Assembly (NCBI GenBank): GCA_934045905.1 | Contig: OW203764.1 | Span: forward strand, 38,189,434 to 38,253,433 | DNA: 64,000 nt | Direction: 5' to 3' | From: Leuctra nigra | Lineage: Eukaryota > Arthropoda > Insecta > Plecoptera > Leuctridae | The notes under the pieces: generated by a model | Databases searched by the model: none | What the model was told of the DNA's origin: nothing | Seen by the model: only the letters and a program-made list of their open reading frames with translations | Shown here: positions 60,292 through 64,000 of the stretch, piece after piece | Layout of the letters: the number at the start of each line of letters is the position of its first letter | Numbering within the stretch: the stretch's first letter is position 1 | Program-made: the position numbers and the translations under genes

Positions 60292-61165
60292 CTTATAACG
60301 ACGCCTCTCGACGCCTGAAGTCTGCTCGGCGCTGAGCGTCTAGGACGTGAACGACGCCGCTCGACGCCTGAAGTCTGCTCGGCGCTGAGCGTCTAGGATG
60401 AGAACGACGCCTGAAGTCTGCTCGGCGTTGAGCGTCTAGGATGAGAACGACGCCGCTCGACGCCTGAAGTCTGCTCGGCGTTGAGCGTCTAGGATAAGAA
60501 CGACGCCGCTCGACGCCTGAAGTCTGCTCGACGCTGAGCGTCTAGGATGAGAACGGCGCCGCTCGACGCCTGAAGTCTGCTCGGCGCTGAGCGTCTAGGA
60601 TGAGAACGACGCCGCTCGACGCCTGAAGTCTGCTCGGCGCTGAGCGTCTAGGATGAGAACGACGCCGCTCGATGCCTGAAGTCTGCTCGGCGCTGAGCGT
60701 CTAGGATGAGAACGACGCCGCTCGACGCCTGAAGTCTGCTCGGCGCTGAGCGTCTAGGATGAGAACGACGCCGCTCGACGCCTGAAGTCTTCACGGCGCT
60801 GAGCGTCTAGGATAAGAACGACGCCTGAAGTCTGCTCGGCGCTGAGCGTCTAGGATGAGAACGACGCCTCTCGACGCCTGAAGTCTGCTCGGCGCTGAGC
60901 GTCTAGGATGAGAACGACGCCACTCGACGCCTGAAGTCTGCTCGGCGCTGAGCGTCTAGGATGAGAACGGCGCCGCTCGACGCCTGAAGTCTGCTCGGCG
61001 CTGAGCGTCTAGGATGAGAACGACGCCACTCGACGCCTGAAGTCTGCTCGGCGCTGAGCGTCTAGGATGAGAACGACGCCGATCGACGCCTGAAGTCCGC
61101 TCGGCGCTGAGCGTCTCGACGCCACTCGACGCCTGAAGTCTGCTGAGCGTCGTGACGCCTAAGAT
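60292..61165 (+). repeat. 53-bp minisatellite, about 16 units, abutting the guanylate cyclase stop codon
   Basis: The unit is GAACGACGCCGCTCGACGCC, TGAAGTCTGCTCGGCGCTGA, GCGTCTAGGATGA. Some units lack 11 bases (near 60405 and 60823). The right edge grades into the last codons of the minus-strand coding exon: CTCGACGCTCGCCGTCTG at 61179-61196 aligns with CTCGACGCCTGAAGTCTG of the unit. Confidence 0.92.
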
Positions 61166-61175
61166 GAGAACGACG

Positions 61176-62874
61176 CTACTCGACGCTCGCCGTCTGTTCG
61201 CCGTTGAGATTGAGCTGCAGCATGGCCGCCTCGACGTGCTCGGTCAAGGGCGCCGCGACGTCGAGCGTCGGATGGTGGTAGGCGAGCAGGAAGTGGCACG
61301 TGCCGGGGATGTCGCCGGGGAACGAGGGCGGCAGACACTCCCGAGCGCGTGCCTTGTGTTCGAACCCCGGACTCTGTGAAAGGCACCTGCAAGAATACAT
61401 GACAAGTTCAGTCATTGGAAGCTCACACAGGTAAAAAAACACTTCGGAGTTGTCTATGAAATGGTAAACTTTATCGGAACTTAATATGAATCAATAACTT
61501 GATGATATAGAATCACTCATGTGTTTTCATAAAATGATTCGTAATATGAATTTTAAATTCAAATAATTGGATCTGTAGAAATATGCGAATATAAGGAAAA
61601 TAGAATCACTCGTAACTTCTAGGAGAATGTTTTTTTTCAAAAATAAGGGTCCACGATTTCAATGAACATTTCGTTGTCTCTAATCTAAGATAAGGTTAGA
61701 ATCCCATGAATAGTGATATCACAGGAGGGTTGATACTGGTCATTCACTTAAATAATTTAATTTATCGTCTATCGCTGTTGGCACGGCGTTTTTATCACTA
61801 TTTCACAAAATCTTCAACAATTTTATAACCTATTTTTAAACATTTTGTGTGAGATGAAAGAGGAATGTATCCTCTACACGGGTAGACCCGAAGCCATTTA
61901 AAATAATAGTGATTCATTTTGTAATTTAGATGAAAGCTTGAAAAAACGGCTTTATCCGCACTTTCACATTTACTATCTTCCACATATTCGATTTTTAAAC
62001 TTCTTTCGTATTCTAACTTCACCAACACAATCACAATCCCAAAATTGGCAGTTTAGAGGGCGATCCTTCCCCTTATGGTAAATGTAAGCTAACATGATAA
62101 AATGTAAAATGTAGTTCCCAATGAGACACTGGCTGTGGCGTATTCAGATTTCTCACAGACTTGAGACTTGCTAACAGCAGCCAAATCTCTAATTATCTTC
62201 ACCTACGCAAGACTACCTCGGAATTACATATTCCAGACGGCGAATTAAATGTGCTCTTGTGTCATTGTTGCCAACTTTCCGACGTGACACGATGAATAAT
62301 GAAGACACGAGAGGCAAGAGGTGACTATAAGTTGAACGAGGACACGAGGAAAATGGCTGACGTGTCAACGAACACTGTCACTTCATCATTTTTCACAGAA
62401 AGCAACTGTTTCCCTGATATTCATACACATATTATTAGGTAGCTGTTTTCCCTTAGTTATTTTTTCAATAGTAGAGGCTCAATTCGGATCACAAATTGCA
62501 TATTTTACCAACTAGGTAAACGCTCTGTTCGTTGATAAGTATTAACTTTTTCACGTAGAATTAAGTCTCTCTCCTAATCACATTTAGCGGACAAATCATT
62601 ACTCGATTTGAAAACGCGTCAAGAAAATGATACTTGTAATTCTAATTCCTACGGGACCTTGTCAACTCTTATGACGATATTTCCTCCCCACTGGGCCCCC
62701 TAATCCTGGAATTACTTACTCATAAGTCGTGGGACTGACGTTGATCTTAAGAGGCTCACTGCCCGATTCAAACTTATTGGCGATCGTCACGTTGTGCCCG
62801 AACAGGCAGTATCTGGGCATCTTCTTGCCGACCACGCCTGCCAGCACAGTGCCCGTGTGAAGCCCGATGCGCAT
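61176..62874 (-). CDS. Gycalpha99B: Soluble guanylate cyclase alpha subunit, last two exons (5' part outside window)
   Basis: Exons are 62874-62720 and 61386-61176, joined by a GTAAGT/TTGCAG intron, with the codon GA|G restored across it. Penultimate exon: [52 protein letters not shown], the end of the class III cyclase catalytic domain; ANKFES is the alpha-subunit version. Last exon: [32 protein letters not shown], then a short variable tail ending SVE. Established role: with the beta subunit it forms the haem-containing nitric oxide receptor that makes cGMP from GTP in the cytosol. The exon start at 62874 follows TCTCTAG. Upstream exons (haem-NO-binding-like, PAS, coiled coil) are expected to the right, beyond 64000. 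The stop lies inside the edge of the 53-bp array. Confidence 0.92.
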
Positions 62875-62898
62875 CTAGAGACAGAATAACAACATTAT

Positions 62899-62934
62899 TT
62901 GTGCCCGAACAGGCAGTATCTGGGCATCTTCTTG
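62899..62934 (-). repeat. 36-bp exact copy of exon sequence in the adjoining intron
   Basis: TTGTGCCCGAACAGGCAGTA and the next 16 bases are identical to 62792-62827, inside the guanylate cyclase exon. The copy lies 25 bases outside the exon, in the intron, and repeats the codons for [12 protein letters not shown]. Confidence 0.9.
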
Positions 62935-64000
62935 ACTGGAAACAATTTGATATAATATGTCATTATCAGCCTTATGAGAAATTTACTGACTTTGAATATT
63001 ACTGACTAGATAACAAAAGAAACATATCTAAACTAAAAATTGGTACTATGAAATTGTATGTCACCACCCAAAGCTTGATCTAGAATAGCAAGCGAGTTCA
63101 AAATACCCTGTAGCTATTACAGGATGGTGAAATTAAAATGTCACTGTCACGAAATGTCAAAATGTTGTGTCAAGTTTAAACATCGATGAAGATCAATGAA
63201 TGAAATCATTTCCTCAGGCATGGTGACGTAGTACTGATGACAAGACACAATATAGAACTTTTCCAACTCATATCAACTGAAAGTTTCAAATTTAATCTAC
63301 ATTTGGTGGCAGATGTGGGATGGTTTTTAATTAAAGTTTGAATTCATTCTGAATATAAAATATAAAGTTTTGCCAGAAAGTAGCGTAGGAGTCAGCGTAA
63401 TCGATTGACATGTCATTTGACAGACTCTTAAAGGTTTCATCACATTTCAAACGTTTTTGAGAGCAATTTAAAAACTTTCAAACTTCGTTATTGAAAATAT
63501 ACAATTTATGAAGAATTCTCGTGTTTTGAAACAAAAAGTTCAACTTTTCCAACAATAACATGTAGGTACTAATTATTAATGAGAGTACCTATCAAATCTT
63601 ACAACTAAAAAAGACTCAATAACGGACAGAGAAGACAAAGTTCGAAGCTTCTAATGCATCGAACTATCATTCGTAACCACGGTAACAACACGAGTGGGTG
63701 GCAGATGTGTGATGGTTTTTAATTAAAGCTTGAATTCATTTTGAATATAAAATACGAACTTTCGACAGAAAGTAGCGTAGGAGTCATCTAAATCGATAGT
63801 TAATAGACACATTGTCACTTAAAGGAATTCTCTCATCTTGGATTTAGATTTTTGTATGTGATCTAAGCATCATGGAAGACAATATTAACAAACAAACAAC
63901 TGAATTTTTGGTACGATAATACTAAAAATTAATTATTGATTGCGCGTTATTTGAAACTGGCGCCCTGAGTTTCGGACGTCACTGCCGAGCAACGCTGATT
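62935..64000. other. Intron of the guanylate cyclase gene with a direct repeat
   Basis: No further exon was recognised. 63304-63432 and 63695-63823 are direct repeats about 85% alike (GGTGGCAGATGTG, GGATGGTTTTTAATTAAAG-type and AGAAAGTAGCGTAGGAGTCA blocks), 391 bases apart. Confidence 0.5.

Noticed and set aside
61152..61379. 75-codon plus frame at the right edge of the 53-bp array
   Set aside because: It is antisense to the last guanylate cyclase exon, whose minus-strand reading matches the family.
62876..64000. Further guanylate cyclase exons upstream
   Set aside because: I looked on the minus strand for the preceding catalytic exon and saw no matching frame with splice sites, so it is taken to lie outside the window.

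Overview
This is nuclear DNA from an animal, almost certainly an insect. The genes have spliced exons with GT/AG boundaries, intergenic DNA is AT-rich, and one gene encodes a ZAD plus C2H2 zinc-finger protein, a family that is expanded in insects. A sap-sucking bug (Hemiptera) is my guess only. No bacterial, plasmid or viral genes are seen.

Four genes can be supported. On the minus strand, 8826 to about 4723 encodes a ZAD zinc-finger protein in three exons. On the plus strand, 11757-13205 is an intronless WDR18 gene (ribosome-biogenesis WD-repeat protein), and 15469-21565 is a five-exon RBM41-like gene whose single RRM is of the minor-spliceosome U11/U12-65K type. At the right edge, on the minus strand, 62874-61176 holds the last two exons of a soluble guanylate cyclase alpha subunit; the rest of that gene lies beyond the window. 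A frameshifted THAP-domain relic is at 22603-22832 and one weak exon-like segment is at 56936-57142. The four genes have no evident joint pathway: they are ordinary neighbours separated by repeats.

The rest, well over three quarters of the window, is repeat-rich. The main discovery is a family of composite elements, five copies of 1.3-3.8 kb (1283-3636, 18159-19954, 34035-36980, 49746-53554, 54151-55478). Each has a GC-rich terminal hairpin next to a conserved CTAGAT at one end and a large inverted-repeat (foldback) module at the other. A GCCAAGT motif recurs at fixed places in both ends, and tandem units inside combine GCCGCCAT, CCGGAAGT and TGACGTCA. Copy II sits inside a 31-bp tandem array, which fixes its ends and shows that it inserted with no target duplication longer than 2 bp, as Helitron-like elements do.

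Other repeats include several hAT-type MITEs with clear 8-bp target duplications (17558-17932, 39091-39456, 51470-52366), tRNA-derived elements (36398-36588 and about 55524-55690), a 5'-truncated LINE (6527-7190), a 2.3-kb element with CCCAGCAAAC ends (26430-28738), and several minisatellites and satellites: 37/50 bp at 37-39 kb, about 327 bp x 8 at 44.7-47.3 kb, and 53 bp at 60.3-61.2 kb. The 53-bp array abuts the guanylate cyclase stop codon and appears to have grown out of its last codons.
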